Part shown: piece by piece, positions 61,531 through 64,000 of the stretch | How the letters are laid out: each line of letters starts with the position of its first letter | Numbering within the stretch: position 1 is the first letter of the stretch | DNA from: Bacteroidota bacterium | Lineage (GTDB): Bacteria; Bacteroidota; Bacteroidia; Cytophagales; Cyclobacteriaceae | Assembly: GCA_016866385.1 (NCBI GenBank) | Contig: VGMU01000001.1 | Span: 44,785-108,784 of the forward strand | Direction of reading: 5' to 3' | DNA length: 64,000 bases | Program-made: the position numbers and the translations under genes | The notes under the pieces: model-generated | What the model was told of the DNA's origin: nothing | The model's input: only the letters and a program-made list of their open reading frames with translations | Database searches by the model: none

Positions 61531-62283
61531 ATGTTGATTGTCTTATCCCCTTCCAAAACCTTAGATTTCAGTACCCCTACCCTTACTACCTCCTCCTCTC
61601 CCGAATTCCAAGCGGAGGTTCGGGATTTGGTGAGCCTATTGCAAAAGAAATCCTCCGCTCAATTGGGGAAATTGATGCATTTGAGTGAGGACTTGGCAAA
61701 CGTAAATGCGGATCGTTACGCTTCCTTTTCTACCAGCCTCGCCGACGATCTGGGAAAGCAGGCGCTTTTAGCCTTTAAAGGAGACGTGTACACCCGCATG
61801 GACGTAGACACCTACACCAAGGAAGAACTCCACTTTGCCCAAGAACATCTAAGAATATTGTCTGGGCTTTACGGACTTTTAAAACCCCTAGACCTTATCC
61901 AGCCCTATCGATTGGAAATGGGAACCCGATTAAAAACCAAAAAAGGGGCTTCTTTGTATGAATTTTGGGGAACCAAGATCAGCAAGGCCCTCAATGAAGC
62001 AGGACAGGGAAAAACCTTGGTCAACCTAGCTTCCCAGGAGTATTTCAAGGCAGTTGACAAAAAAGCCTTGAAACTTCCCGTGGTTCATATCCACTTTAAG
62101 GAATACAAGAACGGCAGCTACCAGGTAGTGGGACTTTTTGCCAAGCAAGCCCGAGGCTTGATGAGTGATTACGCCATAAAAAATAGAATTACTTCCCCTG
62201 AGGAGCTCAAAGGATTTCAAAGGGAGCGGTACGAATTTGCAGAAAGTCAGAGTAGCCCACAGGACTGGGTTTTTGTGCGATAA
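61531..62283 (+). CDS. yaaA: Peroxide stress protein YaaA
   Basis: A 250-residue YaaA/UPF0246 protein that lowers free iron and so limits Fenton damage in E. coli. Family marks are the start LIVLSPSKTLDFSTP, AFKGDVYTRMDVDTYT, HLRILSGLYGLLKPLDLIQPYRLEMGT and KIDYAIKNRIT-like C-terminal RGLMSDYAIKNRIT segment. It starts 3 bases after the cargo gene stop, so it may be cotranscribed with it, though functionally unrelated. Confidence 0.93.
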   Translation: MLIVLSPSKTLDFSTPTLTTSSSPEFQAEVRDLVSLLQKKSSAQLGKLMHLSEDLANVNADRYASFSTSLADDLGKQALLAFKGDVYTRMDVDTYTKEELHFAQEHLRILSGLYGLLKPLDLIQPYRLEMGTRLKTKKGASLYEFWGTKISKALNEAGQGKTLVNLASQEYFKAVDKKALKLPVVHIHFKEYKNGSYQVVGLFAKQARGLMSDYAIKNRITSPEELKGFQRERYEFAESQSSPQDWVFVR

Positions 62284-62441
62284 ATGCATGGCTTCCCTTC
62301 TTTGGTAGAGTAGACTAGGGCCTTTCTTGGTTTAGGATGGTATTTTTTTATGATTTAAGAGCGCAATTTCTAATTTTTTCCCTACTTTGACTGGTGTAAC
62401 ACGTCATCTTGACCTAACCCAAAAACCTAAAGCACTACCTT

Positions 62442-63686
62442 ATGACGCAAACTATCAATCAAAATCGATTATTTAATGCAAGTTGTTTTGCACTAATCAC
62501 AACTGCATTTTCATTCAGTATTAGCGCAGGCACCTTAGATGGCCTCGGCAAGGATTTAAAATACTCTGCTGAAAGTTTAGGTTATATCCAATCTCTTTGG
62601 TTTTTTGGATTTCCTATCGCCATGATTATTGGTGGATTAATTTATCATACAGTAGGTCCAAAAAGAATCATGAATTTGGCATTCCTAACCCATTTTTTAG
62701 GAGTAGGATTGACCCTCTATGCCATTTATTTTGTCTCTGATTTAAGTTTTAATTTGCTATTGGTATCTAACCTGCTCTTAGGAATTGGATGCGGGTGTAC
62801 GGAAGCCGCCTGTAATCCCATGATTGCAGACATGTACTCTGGAAGTAAACTAAATAAAATGCTCAACCGCTTCCACATGTGGTTCCCCGGCGGCATTTTC
62901 TTAGGAGCGATTATTTCTGAAATCATGACACGCATGGGGTATTCTTGGCAAATTCAGTTTTGGTTGATTCCCATTCCAGCCTTAGTTTATGCCTTTTTGT
63001 TTTTCGGACAAAAGTTTCCTGAATCCAAAGAAGTTCAAGCCAAATCAATTGCTTCCAACATAAAAGCAATGTTTTCTCCCTTATTTATTTTTCTATTTAT
63101 ATGCATGGCTTTAACAGCTATTTCTGAATTTGGCCCGTCGAAATGGGCAGGTATAGTATTAAAATCGAGTGGTGCATCAGGTATGCTGATTGTTGCTCTT
63201 TCTGCGGGCGTGATGGCCGTAGGAAGATTCTTTGCTGGCCCAGTAGTCAAAGCCCTTGGCCAAACGGGCGTCTTGCTCGGAGGAGCCATTTTTGCTTCTA
63301 TTGGTATATTCCTATTTAGTACAGTTACTGGAAATTTGGCTTACCTAGCAGCTCTTATCTTTGCCATTGGGGTATGCTACTTCTGGCCCGTGATGGTAGG
63401 AGCAGTGGCTCAGCGTGTACCCTTGTCGGGGGCTCTTGGCATGTCCATCATCGGTGGGGTGGGTATGTTTTCTACAGCGATTTTCCAGCCCATCATAGGG
63501 GCATGGATAGACGATGCAAAAAAAGAGGCTACCGATGAAGGGCTCACTGGAAACATTATGGAATTGGTAGCCGGACAGACTACACTTCAGAAAATGATCC
63601 TTTTCCCAGGCATCTTAATCGTCCTCTTTATCATCTTCTTTATCTGGCAACGGGGAGTCAAGCCTGCGGCAGAAGCAGGACATTAA
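62442..63686 (+). CDS. MFS-family sugar/drug transporter
   Basis: A 414-residue transporter with about twelve transmembrane helices. The A-motif-like loop GGLIYHTVGPKRIMN and the helices GIGCGCTEAACNPMIADMY, RFHMWFPGGIFLGAI and FWPVMVGAVAQRVPLSGALGMSIIGGVGMFSTAIFQPIIG are typical of the NarK/sugar-like MFS branch in Bacteroidota. A TACTTTG-like box lies upstream. It is followed by a strong terminator. Substrate unknown. Confidence 0.9.
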   Translation: MTQTINQNRLFNASCFALITTAFSFSISAGTLDGLGKDLKYSAESLGYIQSLWFFGFPIAMIIGGLIYHTVGPKRIMNLAFLTHFLGVGLTLYAIYFVSDLSFNLLLVSNLLLGIGCGCTEAACNPMIADMYSGSKLNKMLNRFHMWFPGGIFLGAIISEIMTRMGYSWQIQFWLIPIPALVYAFLFFGQKFPESKEVQAKSIASNIKAMFSPLFIFLFICMALTAISEFGPSKWAGIVLKSSGASGMLIVALSAGVMAVGRFFAGPVVKALGQTGVLLGGAIFASIGIFLFSTVTGNLAYLAALIFAIGVCYFWPVMVGAVAQRVPLSGALGMSIIGGVGMFSTAIFQPIIGAWIDDAKKEATDEGLTGNIMELVAGQTTLQKMILFPGILIVLFIIFFIWQRGVKPAAEAGH

Positions 63687-63690
63687 ATGT

Positions 63691-63719
63691 AAAAAGCAGC
63701 CTTCGGGCTGCTTTTTTTT
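63691..63719 (+). terminator. Terminator of the MFS gene
   Basis: Stem AAAAAGCAGCC/GGCTGCTTTTT with a TTCG tetraloop and a T run. Confidence 0.94.
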
Positions 63720-63778
63720 GTTTTTAGCTTGTGCTTGAAAATGAAATTCAAGGAATCTCTTTACTGATGGACAGTCAC

Positions 63779-63811
63779 AAAAAAAGCCCTAACTTCTTAA
63801 AAGCTAGGGCT
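63779..63811 (-). terminator. Terminator after tRNA-Arg
   Basis: On the minus strand, AGCCCTA/TAGGGCT (63805-63811 with 63785-63791) forms a hairpin followed by a run of T (complement of the A run at 63779-63785). Confidence 0.82.
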
Positions 63812-63813
63812 AG

Positions 63814-63887
63814 TGACCTCGTCAAGATTCAAACTTGAAACCTCCTGAGCCGTAATCAGGTGCTCTATTCAGTTGAGCTACGAAGCC
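63814..63887 (-). tRNA. tRNA-Arg (anticodon ACG)
   Basis: Read on the minus strand: acceptor GGCTTCG pairs with CGAGGTC with two wobble pairs. The D arm is GCTC/GAGC. The anticodon stem CCTGA/TCAGG encloses loop TTACGGC with anticodon ACG. The T arm is TCAAG-TTTGAAT-CTTGA. Discriminator A; CCA is not encoded. Confidence 0.94.
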
Positions 63888-63898
63888 ATATCTTGAGA

Positions 63899-63928
63899 CA
63901 AAATTAAGCATTAAATTTTTCCTAACAA
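63899..63928 (-). promoter_or_regulatory. Promoter of tRNA-Arg
   Basis: On the minus strand, TTG (63926-63928), 19 bases, then TAATTTTG (63899-63906) match the Bacteroidota promoter in both boxes. It ends 12 bases before the tRNA 5' end. Confidence 0.75.
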
Positions 63929-64000
63929 CCATCCCCTCCCAAGAATTCCATTTTCCCCTGGCGCAGCTACCCTACCTTAATAATAATTAAGAGGGAGAAG

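Overview
This window looks like a chromosomal segment of a member of the phylum Bacteroidota, most likely a Cytophagales/Cyclobacteriaceae-type bacterium. The evidence is a SusC/SusD pair, a second TonB-dependent barrel receptor, a PorP/SprF-like protein divergent from a giant protein with a type IX secretion (T9SS) type B C-terminal domain, FG-GAP/ASPIC lipoproteins, and promoters of the TTTG-N19-20-TAnnTTTG form in front of tRNA genes. The genus cannot be fixed from sequence reading alone. No phage, IS element, integrase or CRISPR array was seen. The segment is mostly housekeeping genes with small accessory patches.

Layout. 1-165: tRNA-Gln with its -7 box and a strong terminator. 225-5400: a secreted M14 zinc carboxypeptidase (minus), then prs, rplY and pth (plus). 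5410-6837: a SAM-I riboswitch leader and metZ. 6839-14482: a cytochrome c/FG-GAP lipoprotein, cutC overlapping a Tat-exported Ntn asparaginase, a creatininase-family hydrolase, and a 1174-residue FG-GAP/ASPIC lipoprotein. 14612-19700: a SusD/SusC pair with a PurR/LacI-type operator-like palindrome just upstream. 20127-24923: a TPR protein, a mini PspC protein, and the run hisS, ybaB, glycosyltransferase. 25087-28683: a 47-residue basic protein, a phosphoesterase, a rhodanese, an aldehyde dehydrogenase and pdhB. 28811-33417: a TonB-dependent receptor divergent from a LytS/LytTR two-component pair. 33454-37103: tsaC-like, NUDIX, mltG, a thioesterase and a YihY membrane protein. 37211-37395: tRNA-Ser with a near-perfect promoter and terminator.

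37727-43650 is the most accessory-looking stretch: a small secreted or anchored protein with two LDL-receptor-A-like Ca-binding repeats, DUF5684, an LLM oxidoreductase, DUF3820, a serine hydrolase, DUF2975 plus a mini Cro regulator, a YdeI-like protein, and an orphan HigA-type antitoxin. 43788-45986: a dihydroorotase with unusual metal-site residues and a DUF6671 protein. 46191-51681 looks like a sugar/ribosyl utilisation region: DMT transporter, ribokinase and exported ADP-ribosylglycohydrolase in one operon, facing a ketose-3-epimerase-like enzyme and a ThuA-like protein. Between those last two lies an array of GTAC-heptamer repeats, three units in one orientation and two in the other. 51743-64000: DUF808, a phytanoyl-CoA dioxygenase-like protein, an M48 protease, the PorP-like/T9SS cargo pair, yaaA, an MFS transporter and tRNA-Arg.

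The points most worth a second look are the GTAC-heptad inverted array, the ribosyl-salvage operon, the non-canonical dihydroorotase, the LDLa-like mini protein, the operator-like palindrome at susC, and the 47-residue basic protein. Families are named from recalled motifs; no database search was possible.
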